From Saposhnikovia divaricata (lineage: Eukaryota > Streptophyta > Magnoliopsida > Apiales > Apiaceae): a stretch of 64,000 nt of DNA. Below, one piece after another: positions 20,871 through 32,499 of the stretch. The stretch spans positions 18,068,001 through 18,132,000 of the forward strand of contig CM071596.1 in NCBI GenBank assembly GCA_036435485.1, in the 5' to 3' direction. Under the pieces are notes generated by a model, which saw nothing but the letters and a program-made list of their open reading frames with translations, did no database searches and was not told where the DNA came from. The first letter of the stretch is position 1. The number at the start of each line of letters is the position of its first letter. The position numbers were made by a program, and so were the translations under genes.

Positions 20871-21230
20871 CGAAAATTGCTCCGAAAAATTGATTTTTGG
20901 ACATCGAATCTTCGTGGACATGGAATTTTTGAGAGAGAAATACCTGTGGGTACTATATAACTCTAAGATATGTTTACGATACGAGAAGTACTATGGATGA
21001 TTCCTTCATATTGAATAGACAAAAATCCAGTAACAGAAGTTACTTGGAAATAATTATTTAGCCTCGAATAAGGCAAATCGTCGTAAACGTGTAGGTCGCT
21101 CCACTCTTTACATTAAGACGATACTTGTGAAACAATAGTGTACAATTATGAACCCTGACCCAAGTCTCGGAAAAGACCATTAAAACTTCAAGGAAAACCT
21201 GATCAGTTTTCCTAGAAGTTGGGGGGCAAA
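20871..21230 (+). other. Tat 3' untranslated stretch and polypurine tract
   Basis: Non-coding DNA between the repeat array and the 3' LTR, ending in the purine-rich AAGTTGGGGGGCAAA (about 21216-21230). Confidence 0.7.
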
Positions 21231-21744
21231 TGATATGGGCTGAAAATAAGTCCTAAAGACACATTTAATGTGGCATTAATTAGACCAAGAATGGCCCAAA
21301 TGTGGGGCCCACCAGATGGACCCAAAACCCCAATTATAATATTAATTTCGTAATTGCTATTAGGGGAAATAAACAGCTCAGCAATAAGAGTTGGATAAGG
21401 ATATTATCTCCATCAGACTTAGCCACCAAGGCATCCAATTCAATATGGAAACTGATTCCTACAAGGAATAGATCTAGAATCTTCCTCAAAGACTTGTCCA
21501 CCAAGTCTCTGACTCCTACCATAATTCTAAGGCTTCTCAGCCTATAAAAAGGGCCAGACCCCTCATCCTAGAACAACGTTTTTGGCTTGATCTTTTATAT
21601 TCATCAAAGTACGTAGGCATCTTGTTAAGGCAGATTCAGCCACGAGCACGAGAGCAGCCATTAAAGTACGAAGCTCAAACACCTTTCCATTAAATACACA
21701 AACCTTAGCCGCAATACTAGTAACCTAGTTTTTATTCCACAACA
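21231..21744 (+). repeat. 3' LTR of Tat element
   Basis: About 514 bases from TGATATGGGC to CCACAACA. A TATA box TATAAAAA (21543-21550) fits plus orientation. The right boundary is supported because the DNA from 21745 (CTTTAGCAAACC) matches 57652 onward, where no LTR is present. Confidence 0.8.
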
Positions 21745-22270
21745 CTTTAGCAAACCTCTCTTATTCCCTTATCCCTATAAAATTGTCAATTGTTACTGGC
21801 TAGTTTCAAGCACATTATACTGTATTTGGAAAAAATATTAGATCATAGATGTATGTGAGGAAGGAAAAATTAAATGTCATAAAGTTCCTAGTTCGGTAAA
21901 TTTATCAGCTAATACAAGAAGTAAGCATCCTAACTAAACATGTTTAGTAACTGTTGTTTTAAAATTCTAGTGTCAACATTCTGGATGTAAATGCTTCTAC
22001 TCTACGACATACAAATAAGTTGCAAAAGTGCTTCGCTGCCTACGAAGTCAGGTTGTGTAGCCTTATACTTGGGTTGGAAAACCCATTAAGATTCGATTAG
22101 GAAAATACCAAGTTAAACCACCTAACCCGTGGTAGTGTTTTAAAGAGAAGCTAGCAACACTCTCAAACTATGTAATTAAGCTTGAGGGTGTGCGCAAGAG
22201 GTTGTCTAGCAACTTCCGGCTCATCTGCAAATACAAATTTAATTAACAAGTACACTAAACCTTTTTGGGC
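21745..22270. repeat. Duplicated low-copy module X, copy 1 left part
   Basis: About 0.5 kb that recurs at about 57652-58186 and, in part, at 48394-48696. It carries a conserved coding-like segment at about 21969-22080 (on the plus strand NASTLRHTNKLQKCFAAYEV). It continues after the CACTA element at 24226. Confidence 0.8.
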
Positions 22271-22273
22271 GTA

Positions 22274-24222
22274 CACTACAAGAAAAACGACTTTTTCCTA
22301 CCGTCAAATCGGTAGGAAAAGGCCCAAAATCGGTAGGAAATACCGCATTACTACAAATTATTGTTAAAATAGGGGTTTTCCTTATAAAATCACGTCAAAT
22401 GAATTTTAAAAATCACAATTTTTTTCACACATGACTAATTTGCAGTGATAATGAGATCCGTACGGTTAAATCGTTCAAAAAACTTTTTTTCAAAAAATAA
22501 AGTCCAACCCTAGTAACCCTAAATATAACCCCTAAACTACAACCATAAGTTGTGGAAGCTAAGTTGTTAAAGATGTTGAATAATTTAAAAAAAAAAATTA
22601 ATTTGTAAGTGCATAATTTTGTTTTGGAACTACGCGCGCTAATATACAACGAGTTCAACAAAATAAATAAAAAAGGTTGAAATTATTTTGTAATAAATAA
22701 GGGTTAAAGTCAAATTACTAGTTGACCGTTAAATTAATTAATCAAATAAATTTATTAAATTTTAAATATTTTGGAATAAGATTTAAAAATATTGATTTTG
22801 ACTCCCATACGGTTCGATTGTCGAAATTCTATTTCAAAATAATAGAATCAAGAATCCGGAACGAAAACTAGTTCAGGGGTTAAAATCAAATTACTAGGTG
22901 ACCTTTAAATTACTTAATCAAATAAAATTATTAATTTTCTTAAAATTTTGGAAAAAAATTTAAAAATATTGATCCTGACTCTCGTACGGTTTGATCGTCG
23001 AAATTCTATTTCAAAATGATCGAATCAAGAATCGTGAACGAAAACTAGTTTAGTGGTTAAAGTCAAATTACTTGTTGACGGTTAAATTAGCTAATCAAAT
23101 AAATTTAATATTTTTTTTTAATTTTGGAATAACATTTAAAAATATTGATCTTGACTCCAGTATGGTTCGATCATCGAAATTCTATTTCAAAATATTCGAA
23201 TCAAGAATCGGGAATGAAAACTAGTTTAGGGATTAAAGTCAAATTACTAGTTGACCGTTGAATTAGCTAATCAAATAAATTAATTATTTTTTAAAATTTT
23301 GGAATAACATTAAAAAAGATTGATCTTGACTCCCGTACGGTTCGATCGTCGAAATTCTATTTCAAAATAATCAAATCAAGAATCGAGAACGAAAACTAGT
23401 TTAGGGGTTAAAGTCAAAGTATAGTTGACCGTTAAATTACCTAATCAAATAAATTTATAATTTTTTTAAAATTTTGGAATAACATTCAAAAAGATGATCT
23501 TGACTCCCGTATGGTTCGATCGTTGAAATTTTATTTCAAAATAATCGAATCAAGAATCTGAAACGAAAGCTAGTTTAGGGGTTAAAGTAAAAAATAAAAT
23601 AAAATTAGTGAATCTAGTGTGACATGCATCACAAAAATAGTGAGTATTAATATTTACGTTTTTATGTATTTTAATTCGAATTTTGTCTTTTTTCCTATTC
23701 TTTATTTAAATTTTTAATGTAATTCACAAATTTTTATTTAGTAGATAAGATTTTAATTATTTGCACAGCTCATTTCCTACCGCTCATCGGTAGGAAATGT
23801 CCACCGACACGTCAACCAATCAGAAGCCGCCAAGTAGACATTTGCTGGTGAATAGGCGAGGCATTTCCTACCGCCTACACGCGGTAGGAAATGCTACACA
23901 TAAAGTTGCACTGCCACATGACAGTTGGGGCACACAACACTCATTTCCTACCGATGTGTCACTCATTTCCAACCGTAGTGAGACGGTAGGAAATGGTATG
24001 AGTGAAACGACGTCGTTTCATTGCGGCCGGACATTGACGTGGCCTTGGGGGTCCCACTCGCCTCATTTCCTACTAACTTCGGTAGGAAATGTAGAGGCAT
24101 TTCCTACCGGCTATGGGTTCGGTAGGAAATAGTCGTTTGACTTGAAAAATGGTAGGAAATGGTCGATAGGAAATGCGTCGGTAGGAAATAAACGGTAGGA
24201 AAAGGCCGTTTTTCTTGTAGTG
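22274..24222. mobile_element. Non-autonomous CACTA element (1949 bp)
   Basis: Terminal inverted repeats CACTACAAGAAAAACG and CGTTTTTCTTGTAGTG, with 3-bp target duplication GTA (22271-22273, 24223-24225). The paralogous site near 48695 reads GGCGTATTTTAAATC without the element, proving the boundaries. Subterminal regions are packed with TTTCCTACCG / CGGTAGGAAA in both orientations, the usual transposase-binding clusters of CACTA elements. The centre is a tandem array. No transposase is present, so mobility would depend on a relative. Confidence 0.95.
22700..23600. repeat. About 177-bp tandem array inside the CACTA element
   Basis: Roughly five units, each with GTTAAAGTCAAATTACTAGT and ACGGTTCGATCGTCGAAATT (cores near 22810, 22988, 23165, 23341 and 23516). 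The core TACGGTTCGATCGTCGAA is shared with the arrays at 62.4-63.4 kb. Confidence 0.88.
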
Positions 24223-24225
24223 GTA

Positions 24226-25037
24226 TTTTAAATCTTGTAATCGAAAATTATTCGTAAATTGTTTCAAATTAAGTAAACTCTGTAATGAAAGCGGACATAA
24301 AACTTGAGTTATGCTAACAATTAACAAATATGCATTTTAAGTTTTAACATGTTACTAGGTATACACAAGAAATATCAAAAAGAGAAATTGAGGCTGATGA
24401 GTGACCATCGTATTTATGTTCAATGTTCATGCAATATACCCTTTGCTATACATTTCATGATAAATAAATTCATGTAATTTGTGTTCAAAACTCACATATA
24501 ATTATTTCTCCTTTGCTATGTAATTACAAATTGAGGTTCTTAACATTTATACGGGACAATATTGTTTAAATTTTTAAGATGTTGGAGGAAATTAATGAAA
24601 AAAACTATTCCTAACCAACATTGTTAAGAATCCAATGAAACTCTTTCCTATAAGGTTATAAGAAATCGGTTTAGGGTGTTTGTATACATAATGATAAAAA
24701 GTAGGGATAAGTGACCGGAAGGCAATTTTAGTTTTAGTGTTGTGTATGATAGTTAGTAATACAAGCTTAGATATTGTTATAGGAAGAATTTGATATAATA
24801 ACACGAAATCGAAGATGTGTTGGAATATTAGAGTGATTGTGTATTTTTATGTTACCGGGATTTAGGGTTTATAAAAAAGATGGGCTGAACTTGGTAGGTA
24901 TCTCGATTTTGTATCGGATCCCCTTGCCAAGATGCATGCATACCAATTTATATTGGATCAATCCTACACAACTTTGTTAATGAGCAGTTCTGTGCAATTG
25001 TGTTTAAGAGACTTTAGGGATAAACTTTGTTAATGTG
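24226..25037. repeat. Duplicated module X, copy 1 right part
   Basis: Continues module X after the CACTA insertion and matches 48697-49300 and 58187-58840. Non-coding; no gene recognised. Confidence 0.75.
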
Positions 25038-25053
25038 AGCAATTACTGATTTT

Positions 25054-25792
25054 TTTTTTGACGAACAAATTTTTTTTATTAGTACTAAACATTGGAACCC
25101 AGCCGGGACAAACCCCCGAACTGTCAACTACAACCTGATTGTGAAACAAACAACGAGCTAAACAAATAGTCGTTTAGTTTTCAGATTGCTTAACACATAG
25201 AATATAAATATTCTTAACAATAAAAACGATTACAAAGGTTTCCTGAGCTATCCGGTCAACACCAACATTCCTAAAAATAGTAGCATCACAATTGACCTAC
25301 GCATATAAAAACCGGTGATAGTCCGATGTTCATACAGCAGTTATAACAACTGAGGTTGGGGGTACAAATGCCCCCAAATATCGAACAATCTTTCGTTGTG
25401 CAAGATGAGCTCTCGCAATAATCATCACCGTTCCAGATTCGAAGTGGGCTTCCCAGATCTCCCAATACATCATAGAAATCATTTTTAAAACAACACGACA
25501 ATAAATCAAAACGCAACAAAAATACTCCAAAAGGTGAGACATAAACCACTCCAAAAGAAAAGACATAAAACACCCAAAAAAATGGATGCAAGAATCAAAA
25601 ATCTCACCCAAATATGAAGATTATTGAAGAAAAAAAAATAATAAATTAAGAGAAAGGAGAAGATGGATATCCTGCGATAACTATGGTTGGAGTAGAGGGG
25701 AAGAGGAGGCGACGGATGAGGAAAGAGATGGGAGACAGAGGAGGTCGACTCTCATTAGGTTTTAACGTTACTTTTCTATTTTTTAATTTTTC
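25054..25792 (-). mobile_element. LINE-like retroposon with 16-bp target duplication
   Basis: Flanked by direct repeats AGCAATTACTGATTTT (25038-25053 and 25793-25808). On the minus strand it ends in TTTGTTCGTC followed by a run of A, as plant L1 LINEs do. The 5' part is CT-rich like a LINE leader. No RT or endonuclease is present, so it is an internally deleted LINE or a short retroposon that uses LINE enzymes. Minus-strand ORFs of 93-101 aa within it show no recognised domain. Confidence 0.75.
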
Positions 25793-25808
25793 AGCAATTA
25801 CTGATTTT

Positions 25809-26820
25809 ATTTGATTTAATCTTGACGTTGTGATATCTTCCTGATTTGAAGAATATCGTTTGGAGATATTTTCAGTTATTGATTGATTAAGATTGATTAT
25901 GTCCTCGTTTCAGGGAGAGGTTATTAATTAGCGACTAAACAATAATTATTAATCTGAATTAATAATTAATTATAATATTAGAAATTTGGGAGATTAGTAG
26001 AACATGCCAAAAATATGGCATAACAAATATAATAAAAACTGTTGGACAATAAGGCGAATTAAATCTAATAATAGTATATAAAAAATTAATACATTAAATT
26101 TATATTTGAGAAAAATATTCAAAATTTATCTTTTAGATAATTAAATTTCGAACTACTATTTGTTTTCGATTTTTTCCGAGTCCCAACATTACAAAGTTAA
26201 AGTGCATTTTTCACAATTGGAGTGGCAAAGAGTTTACTATCTAATACTCCCACCATCCCATAAATATAGTCTAGTTTGACTTTTGACTGAACATAAGAAT
26301 AGTAAATATTTGTGGTTTTTGTAATAAGTATAGTACTGTACAAAGAATGCACCAACTACACGGTTAAGTTACGAACTTTCATATGACATTTCACGAGTAA
26401 ATTCGACCAAGAAATATTACAAAAACTATGAATCCTCAAGGACCTTTATATTAAACCAATAGATCAGAACAAGTGTAGGCTCAGCTTTTCTTCCCTTATC
26501 TATGAACTATGGGGAGCCTGGACTAGTAGTGCAACAATAATAATTAGTTTTGGATATTGGCTTCTATGCATGTTGTGTTCTCCATATTAATTTGTGAAAA
26601 GGGAATTGATTTACATCTCATTCGCTTCATTGGCATTACCAATGCCCAGAAAGAACTCTCCGCAGAGCACATTGTGGTTTTCGCTTCTCCACAACCGGAA
26701 AATTTTCTCCATGAGCAGCAAGAAACCCCAAAACATCAATAACTTCTCCAGTTCAGTACAGTGTTTGCATCCACTAATTTTAGAAATAATATTTTGTCTC
26801 CATACATAAAAACGACCACA
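25809..26820. other. AT-rich low-copy DNA, partly duplicated
   Basis: No gene recognised. The part near 26080-26520 matches 49240-50020 (which carries an extra MITE-like insertion), so this belongs to the segmental duplications. Confidence 0.6.
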
Positions 26821-26825
26821 GTTTA

Positions 26826-27120
26826 TGTTGAAGTTAATCTCAAAGTTTATTTAAATTTAAATGTTGATTTATTTGTATTTGTTTTATTTAGTTTTCAGCA
26901 CGTTGTTCGGAATGAGAATAAGTCAAGTAGTTGTTGCATGATTTTAGGAGCACCTCCTGATCGTGTGCTAAAGTTTAGCTGGTAGTTTTGCAGTTCCCTT
27001 GTAGGAGTGTTTTTAAATAGTTGTATCTTTCATTCAGAAAAAATAAGAAGCCAATACAAACGTTTCTGGAAAACTTTCTTGTCTATTCAATACTCTGCAA
27101 TTACATTGTTTAGGTTAAGA
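26826..27120 (+). repeat. 5' LTR of young copia element
   Basis: A 295-base LTR starting TGTTGAAGTTAATCTC, nearly identical to 30684-30978. Confidence 0.93.
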
Positions 27121-27167
27121 AGTGGTATCAGAGCAAAGGAGGTCTTGGTTGACGTACAAACACTGAG

Positions 27168-30100
27168 ATGGACGCGAAGGACGCGAACAAACTCAAGATA
27201 GGAGGCTCATATGGCTTAAGCTACCCATTGCTGGCAAGGAGCAATTATACAGCGTGGGCACTTAAGATGAAGGTCGTAATGCAAGCCCAGGGAGTGTGGT
27301 CTGCAATTGAGCCAAGTGATCCCAAAGTAGCTGTGGAGGAGAAGATTGACAAGGTGGCACTAGCAATGATCTACCAGGGCATCCCTGAAGACGTGCTACT
27401 TTCAATCGCCAACAAGAAGACAGCAAAGGAGTCATGGGATATGATTAAGACGCTTTGCCAAGGGGCTGACAAAGCTAAGAAAGCTCGAGTTCAGACATTG
27501 AAATCTGAATTTGAAATGTTAAGCATGAATGACAACGAACAGATTGAGGACTTTCACCTGAGAATGAATGGGTTAGTCACAAATATTCGGGCACTAGGAG
27601 AAGTGATGGAGGAATCATACGTAGTCAAGAAATTACTCCGTGCAGTTCCTGCAAAATTCGTGCAGATAACCTCCACCTTGGAGCAATTCGGCGATATGGA
27701 GACTATGACAGTGGAGGAGGCTGTAGGGTCACTCAAAGCACATGAAGAACGGGTTAAAGGAAAGACAGATGTCAAGGAACAACAGCTCATGCTAACGGAA
27801 GAAGAATGGATGAGACGTGAAGGAGGTGAGAAGAAACTATTACTCACGCGAGAAGAATGGATGAAACGGAACAGTGGCGGAGAGAGGGCTGTGAAGCCAC
27901 GAGGTCGTCGAAAATTCGACAAAAGCACCATTAAGTGCTATAACTGCAATGTCTATGGCCATTTTGCCTCAGAGTGCAGAAAACCACGGAAGCCCAGAGG
28001 AACTCAGGAGCTGGAGGCGAACATGGCTGCTGTTGACGACGACGAACCTGCCCTGCTCTTGGCCAAGCATGAAAAATCAAGTCTGTTGCTGAATGAGGAT
28101 AAAGTTTACTCAAATCAATTGCCAAGAAACGGAGAAGGAACACATGAATCAAATGTCTGGTACCTTGACAACGGCGCGAGTAATCATATGACGGGTGCAA
28201 GAAACAAATTCATTGAGCTGGATGATAGTATCTCTGGCCAAGTTCGGTTTGGAGATAGTTCAGTGGTAGAAATAAAGGGAAAGGGAACGGTTCAGATGCT
28301 GTACAAAAATGGTGAAGAGAAACAATTAAACGAGGTATATTATATCCCATGTTTACGAAGTAATATCATATCGTTGGGTCAATTGTCTGAAACAGGAAAT
28401 AGAGTGGAGCTAAAGGGGGAGTTCTTGAGGGTTTTCGATGATAAAGAACGTTTGATGATGAAAGTGAAGCGATATCCAAATCGTCTCTACAAAATCATCA
28501 TTGACACAAACAAACATGAATGTATGATGACAAAGGCAGAAGAGATGTCAAAGCTTTGGCACGCCCGTCTTGGGCACGTCAATTACCAGGCTATGTCCCT
28601 CATGTCAAAATTTCAGATGGTTGAAGGAATGCCAAGGACTCTAAACCTGACTCAGGTCTGTGATGGGTGCCTCATGGGAAAGCAGACCAGAAAAGCTTTT
28701 CCTCAAAAGACTAAGTTTAGTGCAAGCAAAGCACTTGAACTCGTTCATGGCGATCTGTGCGGTCCGATTTCTCCAACCACCAACTCCGAGTACAAATATT
28801 TCTTTTTTTTTAATGGATGACTACAGCAGGTATATGTGGGTCTACTTTCTTCGAAGCAAGGACGAAGCACTTCAGGTATTCAAGAAATTTAGAGTAATGG
28901 TTGAGAATGAACCCGGGAAAAGAATCAAAATGTTTCGAACCGACAGAGGTGGTGAATTCAATTCCAATGAATTCAAGGAGTACTGTGAGGGAGTTGGGAT
29001 TCAGAGAAACTACACGGCTCCCTACACACCCCAACAAAACGGGGTTGTAGAGCGTCGTAACAGAACTGTTGTGGAGATGACTAGAAGCAGCCTAAAGGAG
29101 ATGAAATTACCACCAAAACTATGGGCTGAAGGAGTCAGGAACGCTATATATATTCTTAACAGACTTCCAACACGAGCATTGACAAATCAGACTCCGTATG
29201 AAGCATGGGAAAACAAGAAACCAGAGGTTAGTCATATACGTGTATTTGGATGCTTGGCACATGTCAAAACGCCAAGTGTTTATAACACCAAACTTGACGA
29301 TCGAAGTAAAAGAATGGTGAATCTGGGGCGTGAACCAGGAACGAAAGGATACAGACTATACGACCCAGTGGAGAACAAAATTCAGGTTAGTCGGGATGTA
29401 ATCTTCGAAGAGACCAAACAGTGGCCTTGGGACTTGCTGTCAGAAGAAGAAAATGTGCAAGAGACATTCTCAGTACCAGAATTATTTGACACAAACGAAG
29501 ATGCACACTCAGACGATCACGAACCTGCAAACTCTGATGACTACACTTACAGTCCACAATCTGAAATTCACGGTGAAAGCAGTGGTCAAGGGAGGACAGG
29601 TACACCATCTCAGACGCCAGAGTTGCAGACACAAGCAGAGACTCCCAGTTCAGGAGAGCAGTCCTCTACAAACAATTTTAACCGGGACAACTATGATGAC
29701 AGTACAACTCCAAAGAAGTTCAGGTCAATCAGGAGCATATATCAGACTTTGGACGAAGAGGAGTTGCATCTTATGGGCATTGATGAGCCAGTAAATTACG
29801 CACAAGCTGTAAAAGATGTAAAATAGAGAGATGCGATGAAGCAGGAGATGAACTCCATCGAAGCAAACGAGACATGGAGACTCACGGAATTACCACCCGA
29901 CCAGAAAATCATAGGCTTGAAGTGGATTTATAAGCTGAAAAAGGATGCAAATGGGAAAGTAGTGAAACACAAAGCTCGACTTGTCGCGAAGGGTTACGTG
30001 CAAGAGCATGGAATTGATTTTGACGAAGTCTATGCACCTGTTACTCGCATAGAAACAGTGAGACTATTGTTAGCATTGGCAGCCAAAGAACAATGGGAAG

Positions 30101-30627
30101 TTCACCATCTCGACGTCAAAACGGCTTTCCTAAATGGAGACATAATGGAGGATGTGTACGTTGCTCAGCCAGAGGGATTTGTGAAAAGGGGACAGGAGCA
30201 CCTCGTGTATAAATTGGCAAAGGCCCTGTACGGGCTTCGTCAAGCACCACGTGCTTGGTACGCAAAGCTGAATGCCTACATGTTGGAACTGGGTTTTGTT
30301 CGTTGCCCTTACGAGCACGCCGTGTATACACGTAAGGAGGGAGCTAATAAACTGGTGGTTGCAGTATACGTGGACGATCTGTTAATCACAGGTACCTCCA
30401 TAGATGTCATAGAGAAGTTCAAGTCACAGATGAAAGCGAGGTTTGAGATGAGTGACTTGGGCAAGCTGAGCTATTATTTGGGAATCGAGGTCGTGCAAGG
30501 AGAAGGATTTATCGAGTTAAAGCAAGGAGGATATTCACGAAAAATTCTTGAAAAATATGGAATGGCAGATTGTAATCCAACAAAATATCCAATGGACCCA
30601 AAGGAACAACTCAGTTCGAGAAAATGA
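27168..30627 (+). pseudogene. Copia gag-pol with frameshift, stop and missing RNase H
   Basis: Gag begins MDAKDANKLKIGGSYGLSYP; zinc knuckle CYNCNVYGHFASEC at about residue 258; protease motif WYLDNGASNHMTG; integrase HARLGH...CDGCLMGK finger with catalytic VHGDLCGP, FRTDRGGEF and PQQNGVVERRN; RT with FDEVYAPV and YVDDLLITG. A frameshift in a T run at about 28803-28811 splits integrase (plus strand resumes in FMDDYSRYMW), and TAG at 29824-29826 separates integrase from RT. RT ends at MDPKEQLSSRK and is followed within about 50 bases by the polypurine tract, so the RNase H domain (normally over 120 residues) is gone. Not autonomous. Confidence 0.92.
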
Positions 30628-30683
30628 GGTAGCTACTGGGCGTCAAGAATCTGGGAAGACAACTTTGAGATTAAGGGGGAGAA

Positions 30684-30978
30684 TGTTGAAGTTAATCTCA
30701 AAGTTTATTTAAATTTAAATGTTGATTTATTTGTATTTGTTTTATTTAGTTTTCAGCACGTTGTTCGGAATGAGAATAAGTGAAGTAGTTGTTGCATGAT
30801 TTTAGGAGCACCTCCTGATCGTGTGCTAAAGTTTAGCTGGTAGTTTTGCAGTTCCCTTGTAGGAGTGTTTTTAAATAGTTGTATCTTTCATTCAGAAAAA
30901 ATAAGAAGCCAATACAAACGTTTCTGGCAAACTTTCTTGTCTATTCAATATTCTGCAATTACATTGTTTAGGTTAAGA
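30684..30978 (+). repeat. 3' LTR of young copia element
   Basis: A 295-base partner of 26826-27120, followed by the target duplication GTTTA. Confidence 0.93.
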
Positions 30979-31153
30979 GTTTAACTTTCAGAAAATTTCA
31001 AGACAATAATTTACACAGGGCTGATTACACAAGTTTTATGATTCTTATGAATACTACAGAAGTTTTTAAGTTGTCAAGAAACCAATTTTTTTTTTTATGG
31101 ATAATGACACTTCAAGATTTTTCTTTCTCCGTCACCTCAACAATGTTCAACAT

Positions 31154-31260
31154 CCATCAAGCCTACTAGCCTAGCACATATTGTACCAATGTGTCTAATT
31201 TAGCTTCCATCAAGCCTACTAGCCTAGCACATATTGTACCAATGTGTCTAATTTAGCTTC
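31154..31260. repeat. 53-bp tandem duplication
   Basis: CCATCAAGCCTACTAGCCTA and the following bases occur at 31154 and again at 31207. The second copy runs into the 3' end of cyclin pseudogene A. Confidence 0.9.
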
Positions 31261-32293
31261 CTCCTCTTAGTGTTTTCACTACAATGAGAAGAGTGTACAC
31301 AACTTCCAACTGTTGTTTCATCACTTCTATAGCTTATGCAAGCAGCATCTATCACACCAATCGAGCTTTGGGGAAATGATGATCGGATTAATCCATTTGA
31401 ACCGTTACTACTAATTGCACTTAATGATGATGACGATGATGATTTCTTCATCAGTTCAACACACTTTGCCACTCTATCCTTTCGTAAATGGTGATCAAGT
31501 TGATATAATACTTTCTTGGTATCAACTATTTGATTTTCTCCAGCAACAGACAGAGCCACTGCTGCTGCAATTTCAGAAGGCCTGAATTCCAAGAAGTCAA
31601 TCCCTATGATCATTCTTAATATAAGCTGTGTTGATCTGAAAATTGGAAATCTTGATGCAATATGATCTCCCATTATTTCCTTATGGAAACAATCAACAAA
31701 TGAGAACGGGGTGATTGATTGCATTCTCCACTTCAATGTACTTAAAACAAGAAATTCCATCCTTTGTATGGTTTTTGCTTCAAACAGAAACTTTGATTCA
31801 CCAACCTGTAAATTTAAGCATAGTCTCCTCCACTTTGGCTGCGAGAGATAAACATGCGACAGCAAACAACTGCATCATCCATTCTTTGCCAGTCGGTAAC
31901 TCATAGGCAGAGAGGAATCTATCCAAGTAGTTTACGGATAAATATGCACTCAGAGGTCCGAAATTGAAATCTGAATGAGCCTTTACAATCCAACCAACAG
32001 CCTCTTGTCTAGCCTTCAATTTAAGTCCCTATTTCACAATCTTTGCATAAAATCATGTGCAGGCAAATGCTCACATTCTTTCGCAAACATCGAATCTACA
32101 CACTCATCACTTTGCAATGGTAATAAACCACTCATAAAGCCTTCTTGAACGTTAAAGTTTCGATTTTGATCACTACCCATGTCATAAAATTAGTACTTTG
32201 ACACTCTTCAACGACATCATCATCGAAATAAATACTTTCATTTTCTTCAGCACGCAATAGGGTTGATACATCACAATCAAGACTGGGAGCCAT
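31248..32293 (-). pseudogene. D-type cyclin pseudogene A
   Basis: Homologous to cyclin copies B and D from its ATG (32293) to KRRKLN, without introns. Damage: a frameshift near 32180, stop and small deletion near 32020-32035 (around the RNGDLDLK equivalent), and an 11-base deletion after AAKVEET (near 31820). The cyclin box remains readable in two frames, and the C-terminal half (31865-31248) is still open. The terminal QRHCIEF is replaced by the 53-bp duplication. It diverges most from the other copies, so it is probably the oldest. Confidence 0.88.
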
Positions 32294-32410
32294 TCCTATG
32301 AATAATACTTGTACGGAAATGAATAAATGATGATAAAAGATGTTATTTTTGATATATGAAATAATGAGAAATAAAGAAATGGATGTGGTGATACAAGAAA
32401 GAAGGGGGGA

Positions 32411-32419
32411 GGTTTATAA
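32411..32419 (-). promoter_or_regulatory. TATA-like box of cyclin copy A
   Basis: The minus strand reads TATTATAAACC about 120 bases before the ATG. Copies C and D have TACTATAA at the equivalent place; copy B has TACTATCAA. Confidence 0.35.
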
Positions 32420-32499
32420 TAGAGAAATGTGCATTTTGTGTTAATGGGGTTTTGAATTATTTGCAAATTTGGAGAAGTTGAAAGCGAAAAAAGAGAAGA

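Larger units (their letters stand above)
7884..21744 (+). mobile_element. Tat-lineage Ty3/gypsy element, 3' part, interrupted
   Basis: Contains the end of RNase H, the integrase, an antisense gene, a 78-bp repeat array, a polypurine tract (21215-21230, AAGTTGGGGGGCAAA) and a 3' LTR (21231-21744). This layout, with an extra antisense gene and tandem repeats between pol and the 3' LTR, is that of the Tat group (Ogre/Retand relatives). The 5' half is displaced by the LTR ending at 7883. A complete SIRE-like element (12381-20543) is inserted in the array. No 5' LTR is in the window. Confidence 0.85.
26826..30978 (+). mobile_element. Young copia element, RNase H deleted
   Basis: Two 295-base LTRs (26826-27120 and 30684-30978), target duplication GTTTA (26821-26825, 30979-30983), primer site TGGTATCAGAGC (27123-27134) and polypurine tract TTAAGGGGGAGAA before the 3' LTR. 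By eye the LTRs differ at only three positions. The LTR ends are TG...GA rather than TG...CA. gag, protease, integrase and RT are present in order. Lineage may be Ivana/Oryco, tentative. Confidence 0.93.

Noticed and set aside
20543..21000. ORFs of 109-118 aa across the right part of the array
   Set aside because: Same cause as on the left; the sequence is a tandem repeat, not a gene.
23797..24327. 111-aa and 84-aa ORFs near the right end of the CACTA element
   Set aside because: They run over the TTTCCTACCG subterminal repeats and have no domain.
25286..25611. Cys-rich 101-aa and 93-aa minus-strand ORFs
   Set aside because: They lie in the leader-like part of a retroposon, overlap one another in different frames and have no recognised domain.
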